Origin: Pseudodesulfovibrio pelocollis
Lineage (GTDB): Bacteria > Desulfobacterota > Desulfovibrionia > Desulfovibrionales > Desulfovibrionaceae
Length of the DNA stretch: 64,000 nucleotides
NCBI RefSeq assembly: GCF_030282845.1
Contig: NZ_JASTWE010000015.1
Coordinates: 1-64,000 of the forward strand
Direction: 5' to 3'
Both the position numbers and the translations under genes were made by a program. Below, one piece after another: positions 57,322 through 64,000 of the stretch. Every line of letters begins with the position of its first letter. Positions within the stretch are counted from its first letter, which is position 1. Under the pieces are notes generated by a model that had not been told where the DNA came from, ran no database searches, and was given only the letters and a program-made list of their open reading frames with translations.

Positions 57322-57846
57322 CTAGTTGCTCCTGGCCGTGCTCTTGGGACAGTTGTCGCTCAGATAGCAGACCTCGCACCCGCCCACATAGGGGTAGGGC
57401 GTGAGTACCGCGTATTTCCGGTTGACGGTGCCCTCCTGGTTCCAGGTCAGGCCCAGCTCGGCAAAGGCCCCGAGCACACCCTCGCCCGGCCTGGGCAGCG
57501 GCGCGCAGTTGCCGTCGGAGAGTTCGGGCACGAAGCCCTGGGCCGCGCTCATGACCATGGTGATGGCCAGGGCGTGGAAGAGCAGGCCATGGGTGGGCGA
57601 GTCCTGCCAGATTCCCTCGATGGTGTCCTCGGCCTCCTGGTCGAGAAAGATGAGCAGAAAGCTGCCCTCGCCATCGGGGTTGGTGAGCTTGCAGGCCTTG
57701 AGGTTGTTGGCGGCCCATTTGTCCCAGAAGGGCTCGAATTCCTCCATCGCATCATGGTCAACGCGGGTTTCTCCTGCGATTTCCATGAAGTACATGATGT
57801 CGAATTCGGGCATGGGCGTAAGCGGGGTGATCTCGTATGCGGCCAT
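57322..57846 (-). CDS. Hypothetical Cys-containing protein paired with cysteine desulfidase
   Basis: 174 aa. It has no signal peptide or membrane helix. The C-terminus has a compact Cys group, GGCEVCYLSDNC (C-x2-C-x6-C), and an earlier Cys pair. The C-terminal cluster could bind a metal or Fe-S. It is 2 bp upstream of the desulfidase gene, which suggests a dedicated partner or regulator. No family recognised. GAGGAG precedes the ATG. Confidence 0.65.
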   Translation of the reverse strand: MAAYEITPLTPMPEFDIMYFMEIAGETRVDHDAMEEFEPFWDKWAANNLKACKLTNPDGEGSFLLIFLDQEAEDTIEGIWQDSPTHGLLFHALAITMVMSAAQGFVPELSDGNCAPLPRPGEGVLGAFAELGLTWNQEGTVNRKYAVLTPYPYVGGCEVCYLSDNCPKSTARSN

Positions 57847-57968
57847 GGATGGTCTCCTCGTGTGGTGTCTTGGAAGGAATCTGTGGATACCTGTTTTCGG
57901 CCCGGGGCTCAAGTCGTATGCGCGCCTTGGGCCGGTGGCAGGAAATGGCCGGAAATGGCCGGGAGATC

Positions 57969-58007
57969 GGGGCAGGGGCGTGGGGCAAGGGCATGGGGCA
58001 AGGGCAT
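57969..58007. repeat. Three 13-bp tandem repeats
   Basis: Three tandem 13-bp units: a diverged first copy (GGGGCAGGGGCGT, two changes) and two exact copies of GGGGCAAGGGCAT. Two ten-base GGAAATGGCC repeats lie just before, at 57941-57960. The tract lies in a 255-bp divergent intergenic region. Confidence 0.7.
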
Positions 58008-58101
58008 GGGGGTGATCCCCGGCGTTGTGCAGGGTGCGGGAATGTGCTACATGCCTGTCGGCGGTCGCCCGTGCGGCCAAAGGAGCCCAGGAACAAAGCC
58101 C

Positions 58102-58620
58102 ATGAACGAGATCAGGATTTCCGTCACATTGTCCCTTGACGAGGCGCATCCCGAGGACGCTTACATCGACTTCAACCTGTCGGTGGACGGCCAGTTCCTG
58201 CACGAGCCCAACGTGTATGTGGACCCGGTGGACCTCGTCACCTCCTCGACCATGTCGGGCGAGTTCTTCATCTACACCTGCGACTGCGGCGATCCCTCCT
58301 GCCTGGGCATCGACGACGGTGTCGTGGTCTCCCACGCGGCCGACACGGTCAAGTGGCGGCTGCGCAACCCCATCTCCTGGCCCGCCGAGGAGTCCATGCC
58401 CGACTGGACCCACGACGCGGAGTTCGTCTTTCCCCGCGAGCAGTACGTGCAGCAGATAGCCCAGGCCCTGGACCACGCCAAGCGGCTGGCCCGCGGCTTT
58501 GCCGTGACCGGCACCCTCTGGGCCGGGCCGGATCTGTCCATTGAAGGGCTTATGGCCCTGGAGATGCCCAATCAGGGCGGCTTCTACGCCGCAGACCCGG
58601 ACGAGCAGGTCGTCCACTGA
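58102..58620 (+). CDS. Hypothetical protein
   Basis: 172 aa, no signal peptide. The sequence is acidic and beta-rich near the N-terminus, with one Cys pair CDCGDPSC that may bind metal. Family not recognised. AGGA lies upstream at a rather long spacing. It diverges from the desulfidase partner gene. Confidence 0.6.
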   Translation: MNEIRISVTLSLDEAHPEDAYIDFNLSVDGQFLHEPNVYVDPVDLVTSSTMSGEFFIYTCDCGDPSCLGIDDGVVVSHAADTVKWRLRNPISWPAEESMPDWTHDAEFVFPREQYVQQIAQALDHAKRLARGFAVTGTLWAGPDLSIEGLMALEMPNQGGFYAADPDEQVVH

Positions 58621-58731
58621 TCGTGGGCGGCGAATCCCGGCCGTCCGGCCCGTCTCCCCGCATCTGATTGATTTCGCATCGCCTGAAATCCGCCCCTCGC
58701 GGGCATTCCGGTTCCATCAGGCCCTCTGGCT

Positions 58732-59178
58732 TCATTCCACCGGAACCTTGACCACCACCTTGTGCACCTCGCCGCCCGAGAGCATGGGCATGTGCGCGTC
58801 CTCTGGAAAGTGGATGGCGATCATGCCGGGCGAAAGCGTGGTCCAGGCCACGGGTTTGTCGCTGTAGAAGGCCGCGTCCGAGCGCGGGTCCGGGTTCTCG
58901 GCGGCCGGGCCGAGATCGGGCCGCGCCTTCCAGCCGATGGTCTCGCAGCCGTCGAGGACGTAATGGACATCGATATGGCGGTCGTGGGTCTCCATGAGGG
59001 CGTCCATGGGCGCGCGGCCCGGGCCTTTGGCGACCATGGCGTGGAGCGGGCCGTCGATCTCCACCCGGCCCACGGGCAGGGCGGCAAGGTCGGCCCTGCG
59101 CAGGAAATCGAAGGCGGCCTGGAAACGGGAGTTGAGGGCGGCGTATTGTTCGGCGTGGGCCAGAATGTCCAGAATCAT
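58732..59178 (-). CDS. YhcH/YjgK/YiaL family protein
   Basis: 148 aa cupin-like beta barrel related to EbgC/YhcH. The motifs METHDRHIDVHYVLDG, GWKA, FYSDKPVAWTTLSPGMIAIHFPEDAHMP and VHKVVVKV match the family, and its His and Glu residues probably bind a metal. Members occur with sialic acid and sugar catabolism genes, but no such genes are nearby. The role here is open. Confidence 0.85.
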   Translation of the reverse strand: MILDILAHAEQYAALNSRFQAAFDFLRRADLAALPVGRVEIDGPLHAMVAKGPGRAPMDALMETHDRHIDVHYVLDGCETIGWKARPDLGPAAENPDPRSDAAFYSDKPVAWTTLSPGMIAIHFPEDAHMPMLSGGEVHKVVVKVPVE

Positions 59179-59365
59179 GGGAGCCTCGCTGGTTGCGGAT
59201 GGGGTTTTGTCGATTCAATCACATCCGGCCCCGGAAGGGAAGCCGCCCGGGGAGCTTCCCGGGGGTCTGCCCGCGCGATACGGGCAGGCGGGGTGGACGG
59301 CCGGGGAGCGTCCGGGTATCCTCCGGGCAGGACAAACGAATCAAACACAGGAGCGAGGCACTGTT

Positions 59366-60067
59366 ATGAAAAAACACGTCATGATCACCGGCGGCAACAA
59401 GGGCATCGGCCTTGAGGCCACCAGGCTGTTCATTGAGCGCGGCTGCCACGTCACGGTCGTGGCCCGCGATTTTTCCACCTTCCCCCTGGCCGGGGACGAC
59501 TCCGTCACCGCCGTGGAGTATGACCTGAGCGATGTGGAGGGCATCCCCGCCCTGGTGGCCGGGCTCGATCCCGTGGACGTGCTGGTCAACAACGCGGGCG
59601 TCATGTACGCCCTGCCGTACGACCAGTATCCCGAGGACAAGGTGCGCACCATCCTGCGCCTCAATCTTGAGGCCCCGGCTGCCCTGATCCGCGAGACGGC
59701 CCGGCACATGACCGCCCAGGGGAGCGGGCGCATCGTCAACAACGCTTCCATCGCCGGGCAGATCGGCCACCCGGACATCTGGTACGGCGTGACCAAGGCC
59801 GGGCTGATCAACCTGACCAAGAGCTTTGCCAAGCTGCTCGGCCCAAGCGGGGTGGTGGTCAACGCCGTGGCCCCCGGCCCGGTGGAGACGGACATGCTCC
59901 ATGTCATCCCCGAGGCCCGGAAGAAGGCGATACTCCAGGCGGTGTACACCGGCCGCTTCGCCAGGGCCGAGGAAGTGGCCCGGGCCATCCTCTGGCTGGC
60001 TACCGACTGCCCGGAATACATCAACGGCACCTGTCTGGACATCAACAACGGGTCGTTCCCCAGATAG
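59366..60067 (+). CDS. Short-chain dehydrogenase/reductase
   Basis: 233 aa classical SDR. The cofactor motif is TGGNKGIG (residues 8-15), followed by NNAGVMY (about 74-80), the catalytic Ser in NNASIAGQIG and the YxxxK pair YGVTKAG. Substrate not known. GAGG precedes the ATG at 59366. A terminator lies between it and the convergent lpdA gene. Confidence 0.88.
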   Translation: MKKHVMITGGNKGIGLEATRLFIERGCHVTVVARDFSTFPLAGDDSVTAVEYDLSDVEGIPALVAGLDPVDVLVNNAGVMYALPYDQYPEDKVRTILRLNLEAPAALIRETARHMTAQGSGRIVNNASIAGQIGHPDIWYGVTKAGLINLTKSFAKLLGPSGVVVNAVAPGPVETDMLHVIPEARKKAILQAVYTGRFARAEEVARAILWLATDCPEYINGTCLDINNGSFPR

Positions 60068-60093
60068 CCGGACAGCGGAAATGATCGCGCATG

Positions 60094-60128
60094 AAAAAGG
60101 GGGAGGGCCGTATCGGCCTTCCCCCCTT
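60094..60128 (-). terminator. Terminator of the gcv-lpd operon
   Basis: A GC-rich hairpin of about 14 bp with a short loop (60097-60128). On the minus strand it runs into TTTTT. It could also act on the convergent SDR transcript. Confidence 0.85.
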
Positions 60129-60153
60129 GCATTGGTCGAATGTCGGGTGATGG

Positions 60154-61533
60154 CTATTCCACTGGAATGCGCTCGGCCTGAAGGGCGGCCAGCAGGGATT
60201 CATCCAGGGAGGGGTGGGGGAAGACGATGGAGTGCAGGTCGTGGGCCGTCCAGCCCTGGCGCACGATCATGGTGGCCGGGGTGGTCAGGCGCGACACGTC
60301 GTGGCCCACGGCCGTGACGCCCGCCACGCGCCCCTTGGCCCAGATCACCTTGACAAAGCCCTGGGTGGCGGCGTGGGCCTGGGCCATGGGGTTGGCCGCC
60401 AACTGGGCGAGGGAAACCTCGCATTCCTCGTCGGCCAGATGGACCTCGTTCTCCATGCGGCCCACGCGCATGACCTCGGGCGCGCCGTAGAGCACGCTGG
60501 GCACCGGGCCGGAGTCGTAGGGGGCGTCCGTCTTTCCGGCCACCAGGGCGGCCACGTAATGGCCCTGGTGGGAGGCGGCGTGGGCCAACTGGATGATGCC
60601 GTTGACATCGCCCACGGCGTGGATGCCGGGCGCGGCCCGGAGGTGTTCATCCACCTCGATGCGCCGCATGGGCGTCTTGATGCCCACGCTGTCCAGGCCA
60701 AGGCCGTCGGTCACCGGGCCGCGTCCCACGGCCACCAGGATGATGTCGGCCGTGTATTTCTCGCCGGTGTCCATGGTCAGCTCTCCCTGGTCGTCCACTG
60801 TTCGGACGCCGGACACGCGCTTTTCGAGCAGCACGTCCCATTTCCATCGCTTGAAGGTGGATTGGAGGGCCTTGGATATCTCGGGGTCTTCCAGCGGGGC
60901 CACCCGGTCCATGGCGTCGATGACCGTGACCCGGGCGCCGAAGCGGTGGGCCACCTGGGCCATCTCCAGACCGATGAAGCCCGCGCCCACCACGATGAGG
61001 GAGGCGGGCATGGTCTCCATGGCCAGGAACATGTCCGAGTCGAGCACGCACTTGCCATCCGGCTCAAGGCCCGGAAAGAAGATGGGCCTGGACCCGGTGG
61101 CGATGACGATATTGGCGCATTTCAGCGTCCTGACCCCGTCCGGCGTCTTGATCCCGTCGGTCGTCTCGACCTCCACCGCGCCCTCGCCCGCCAGCCTGCC
61201 GAAGCCCTCCACAAGCTCCACGCCGAGCTTGCCAAGCTGCATGGCCATGGCCTTGCGCGTGCCCGCCAAATGCTTGGCCACTCGGCCCTGGAGGGCGGGG
61301 AAGTCCACCTTCACCTCGCCCGAGGCGACCTTCATCCTGGCCTGGTTGTGCAGCTCGTCAATGGCCGAGGTGGCACCCAGCCACAGCTTGGTGGGAATGC
61401 AGCCCCGGTTGAGGCAGGTGCCGCCGAGGAAGCCCTTTTCCACCAGGGCGACCTTGAGGCCGTGTCCGGCCGCGGCCACGGCCGCGTCGAATCCCCCCGG
61501 GCCAGCGCCCAGGACCACGAGATCATAGGTCAT
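60154..61533 (-). CDS. lpdA: Dihydrolipoyl dehydrogenase
   Basis: 459 aa flavoprotein. The FAD motif GAGPGGFDAAVAA is at residues 9-21, with the redox disulfide GTCLNRGCIPTK (Cys about 39 and 44), the NAD-binding GAGFIGLEMA and the C-terminal His-Glu region HPHPSLDES variant FPHPSLDESLL. Placed after gcvPB with an 11-bp overlap, so it probably serves the glycine cleavage system as L-protein. Confidence 0.93.
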   Translation of the reverse strand: MTYDLVVLGAGPGGFDAAVAAAGHGLKVALVEKGFLGGTCLNRGCIPTKLWLGATSAIDELHNQARMKVASGEVKVDFPALQGRVAKHLAGTRKAMAMQLGKLGVELVEGFGRLAGEGAVEVETTDGIKTPDGVRTLKCANIVIATGSRPIFFPGLEPDGKCVLDSDMFLAMETMPASLIVVGAGFIGLEMAQVAHRFGARVTVIDAMDRVAPLEDPEISKALQSTFKRWKWDVLLEKRVSGVRTVDDQGELTMDTGEKYTADIILVAVGRGPVTDGLGLDSVGIKTPMRRIEVDEHLRAAPGIHAVGDVNGIIQLAHAASHQGHYVAALVAGKTDAPYDSGPVPSVLYGAPEVMRVGRMENEVHLADEECEVSLAQLAANPMAQAHAATQGFVKVIWAKGRVAGVTAVGHDVSRLTTPATMIVRQGWTAHDLHSIVFPHPSLDESLLAALQAERIPVE

Positions 61534-62965
61534 CGGTCAGCTCCATGGCGCGGGCGGCGCGGGTTTCGTCCAGCCGCGAGACCGGCAGGGTGCGCGGCGC
61601 GGCCTGGACCGCCGCCGGATCGGTGATCGCCATCTCGGCGATCTCGATGAGGGCGTCGATGAACTGGTCCAGGGTTTCCTTGTTCTCGGTCTCGGTGGGC
61701 TCGATCATGATGGATTCCGGCACGATGAGCGGGAAGTAGACGGTTGGCGCGTGATAGCCCTTGTCGAGCAGGGCCTTGGCGATGTCCAGGGCGCGCACGC
61801 CGGTCTTGGCCTGCTCGGCCGCGCTGGCCACGAATTCGTGCATGCAGATGCGGTTGTAGGGAATCTCGAAGTGCTTTTCCAGCCGCTTGCGCATGTAGTT
61901 GGCGGAGAGCACTGCGTTTTCCGTGGCCCGGATCAGCCCGGCGCGGCCCAGGCGCAGGATGTAGGCATACGCCTTGAGCACCACGCCGAAGTTGCCGTAG
62001 AAGGGGGCCACGTAGCCGATGGATTTCGGGTAATCGTAGTCGAGGAAGAACTGGCCGTCCTCAAGCTTGACCACGCGCGAGATGGGCAGGAAGGGTTCGA
62101 GCTTCTCGCATACGCCCACCGGGCCGGAGCCGGGGCCGCCGCCGCCGTGGGGGGTGGCGAAGGTCTTGTGCAGGTTGAGGTGGACGATGTCGAAGCCCAC
62201 GTCGCCCACGCGCATCTTGCCCATGACCGCGTTGAGATTGGCTCCGTCGTAGTAGAGCAGGGCGTCCACCTTGCGCAGCATGCGGACGATCTCGGGCAGG
62301 TTCCTCTCGAACAGGCCGAGCGTGTTGGGGCAGGTCATCATCATGCCCGCCACCTCGTCATCCAGCACCTCGGCCAGGGCGGCCGGGTCCACGATGCCGT
62401 CCACGGACTCCACCGAGACCACGGTATAGCCCGCGATGGCCGCAGAGGCCGGGTTGGTGCCGTGGGCCGAGTCTGGCACGATGATCTTGGTCTTCTTGTT
62501 GCCCCGGTCCTTGTGATAGGCGGCCATGAGCATGACGCCGGTCAACTCGCCGTGCGCCCCGGCCATGGGGTGCAGGGTGAAGGCGTGCATGCCGGTGATT
62601 TCCGAGAGCAGCTTCTCGGTCTCGTACATGACCTCAAGGGCGCCCTGGCACTGTCCGCCAGCACCCTGGAGCTGGGGCAGCACCGGATGCAGCCGGGTGA
62701 AGCCGGGCATGGCGGCCACCACCTCGGTGAATTTGGGGTTGTACTTCATGGTGCACGACCCCAGCGGGTAGAAGTTGCCGTCCACGCCGAAGTTGCGCTG
62801 GGAGAGCCGGGTGAAGTGGCGCACCACGTCAAGCTCGGACGCCGAAGGCAGCCCTATGTCGCCCTGGCGCAGCAGCTCGGAGGGGATGTACGCCTCCTCG
62901 GCCTTGCCCTCGCAGGGCCAGCATCCTTCGCGTCCGGCCACGGATGTGTCGAATATGGTCTTCAT
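61523..62965 (-). CDS. gcvPB: Glycine dehydrogenase (decarboxylating) subunit 2
   Basis: 480 aa, the C-terminal half of P-protein in the split form. The PLP lysine is in NLHKTFATPHGGGGPG (about residue 268). Other blocks are YPLGSCTMKYNPK and LDYDYPKSIGYV. With gcvPA it decarboxylates glycine and passes methylamine to H-protein. The gene overlaps gcvPA by 4 bp and lpdA by 11 bp, a tight operon. Confidence 0.95.
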   Translation of the reverse strand: MKTIFDTSVAGREGCWPCEGKAEEAYIPSELLRQGDIGLPSASELDVVRHFTRLSQRNFGVDGNFYPLGSCTMKYNPKFTEVVAAMPGFTRLHPVLPQLQGAGGQCQGALEVMYETEKLLSEITGMHAFTLHPMAGAHGELTGVMLMAAYHKDRGNKKTKIIVPDSAHGTNPASAAIAGYTVVSVESVDGIVDPAALAEVLDDEVAGMMMTCPNTLGLFERNLPEIVRMLRKVDALLYYDGANLNAVMGKMRVGDVGFDIVHLNLHKTFATPHGGGGPGSGPVGVCEKLEPFLPISRVVKLEDGQFFLDYDYPKSIGYVAPFYGNFGVVLKAYAYILRLGRAGLIRATENAVLSANYMRKRLEKHFEIPYNRICMHEFVASAAEQAKTGVRALDIAKALLDKGYHAPTVYFPLIVPESIMIEPTETENKETLDQFIDALIEIAEMAITDPAAVQAAPRTLPVSRLDETRAARAMELTDDL

Positions 62966-64000
62966 CTGAGCACCCCCCGGAGCATCTCGGCGAAGATGCC
63001 GATCTGCTCCTCGCTGGTCTTTTCGGTGCAGGCCACGAGCAGGCCGTTTTCCAGTCCTTCGTAATACCTGCCCAGCGGGAAGCCGGGCACGAAGCCGCGC
63101 GCCGTCAGCCGGGCGATGACCTCAAAGGCGTTGACCGGCAGGGTCACGGCGAACTCGTTGCCAAAGGCCCCCTTGGTGAGCATGTCCACGCCCGGGATGG
63201 CCGTGAGCCGCTCGGCGCAGAGATGGGCGCGCTCCACCGAGAGCCGGGCCGCGCGCCTAAGGCCCAGCTCGCCCAGGGCGCACATGTGGACCAGGGCGCG
63301 CAGGGCGCACAGGGACTGGTTGGAGCAGATGTTGGAGGTGGCCTTCTGGCGGCGGATGTGCTGCTCGCGGGCTTGCAGCGTCAGCACATAGCCGGTGCGG
63401 CCCTCGCCATCCACGGTGCGGCCCACGATGCGGCCGGGCATCTGGCGGATCATGTCCTTGGTGCAGGTCATGATGCCAAGGTACGGCCCGCCAAAGGAAA
63501 GGGGCAGCCCCAGAGACTGGCCCTCGGCCACGGCCACGTCCGCGCCCATGGCGCCCGGCGTCTTGAGCAGGGCCTGAAGTACCGGATAGGCCGAGATCAC
63601 GGACACGGCCTTTTTCTCTCTGGCAGTGGCGAAGAGGTCGGTGAAGTCGTTGATGGACCCGAAGAAGTTGGGGTTTTGCACGAGCACGGCGGCGGTCTCG
63701 TCGTCGATGGCCGCCTTGAGCCCGGCCATGTCGGTCTGCCCGTCGAGGTGGGGCACGGTGACGAATTCGAGGTCCAGGTTCGAGGTGTAGGAGCCGAGCA
63801 TGACCCGGTAGATGGGGTTGAGCCCCTCGGAGACGATGATCTTGCGCCGCCGGGTCTTGCGCACGGCCATCATCAGCGCCTCGTACAGCGCGGTGCCGCC
63901 GTCGTAGACCGAGGCGTTGGCGCACTCCATGCCCAGCAGCCGGGTCACGGCGGTCTGGTACTCGAAGATGGCCTGGAGCGTGCCCTGGGAGGCCTCGGGC
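62962..64000 (-). CDS. gcvPA: Glycine dehydrogenase (decarboxylating) subunit 1, partial
   Basis: The N-terminal part lies beyond the window edge, and the visible 346 residues are the C-terminal portion of the split P-protein. The reading frame is open through 64000 with the family sequence SQGTLQAIFEYQTAVTRLL, so the internal GTG near 63948 is not the start. The motif CANASVYDGGTALYEAL is typical. It overlaps gcvPB by 4 bp. Confidence 0.92.
   Translation of the reverse strand, partial: PEASQGTLQAIFEYQTAVTRLLGMECANASVYDGGTALYEALMMAVRKTRRRKIIVSEGLNPIYRVMLGSYTSNLDLEFVTVPHLDGQTDMAGLKAAIDDETAAVLVQNPNFFGSINDFTDLFATAREKKAVSVISAYPVLQALLKTPGAMGADVAVAEGQSLGLPLSFGGPYLGIMTCTKDMIRQMPGRIVGRTVDGEGRTGYVLTLQAREQHIRRQKATSNICSNQSLCALRALVHMCALGELGLRRAARLSVERAHLCAERLTAIPGVDMLTKGAFGNEFAVTLPVNAFEVIARLTARGFVPGFPLGRYYEGLENGLLVACTEKTSEEQIGIFAEMLRGVLR

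Overview
The window is a GC-rich bacterial chromosome segment, most likely from a sulfate-reducing Desulfovibrio/Pseudodesulfovibrio-type deltaproteobacterium (Desulfobacterota). The indications are an AhbC-type radical SAM enzyme of the siroheme-dependent heme pathway used by sulfate reducers, a split-subunit glycine decarboxylase, flagellar genes with sigma-28 and sigma-54 promoter motifs, a methyl-accepting chemotaxis protein, and ThyX in the window. The organism assignment is inference from gene content. I saw no rRNA, tRNA, CRISPR array, prophage or intact insertion sequence.

Layout. 1-4.3 kb (minus): ahbC, an OmpA-like lipoprotein, a small unknown gene and a zinc-ribbon/Yip1-type membrane protein. 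4.3-12.1 kb (minus): a flagellar block with two glycosyltransferases, fliS, fliD, flagellin and a CgeB-type glycosyltransferase. A sigma-54 motif lies ahead of fliD and a near-consensus sigma-28 motif ahead of flagellin. 12.1-16 kb: an AsmA-like protein, a phospholipase C-like protein, a shikimate-kinase-like P-loop protein with a degenerate Walker A, a DUF2721 protein and thyX. 16-18 kb: an AT-rich 540-bp region with DnaA-box-like sites, then a divergent dnaA. 18-25.9 kb (minus): the classic rpsB-tsf-pyrH-frr-uppS-cdsA-dxr-rseP cluster ending in tsaB, preceded by a structured rpsB leader. 26-29.4 kb (minus): a TPR/glycosyltransferase, a 244-bp palindromic element with perfect 16-bp inverted ends abutting the argC stop codon, argC and a DUF1844 gene.

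29.7-34.1 kb (plus): an RND efflux pair (lipoprotein adaptor and HAE1 pump) without an outer-membrane channel gene. 34.2-46 kb: mixed small genes (voltage-gated-type K+ channel, Cys-rich and secreted unknowns, HD phosphohydrolase, a 563-aa unknown, purU, gmhA, a stand-alone receiver domain, TPR protein, MCP). 46.2-55 kb: phosphoglucomutase, an overlapping SplB-like radical SAM/ParB-domain pair, an EF-G-like GTPase with its own sigma-70 promoter, plsC, RNase J and a lipoprotein. 55.4-60.1 kb: unknowns, an L-cysteine desulfidase (UPF0597) with a Cys-rich partner, a YhcH-family protein and an SDR. 60.1-64 kb (minus): lpdA, gcvPB and the partial gcvPA of the glycine cleavage system.

Most of the window is housekeeping. 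The parts least explained by known biology are the SplB-like/ParB-domain gene pair, the palindromic element at 27.77-28.01 kb, the dnaA upstream region, the cysteine desulfidase partner and the unknown 563-aa protein.
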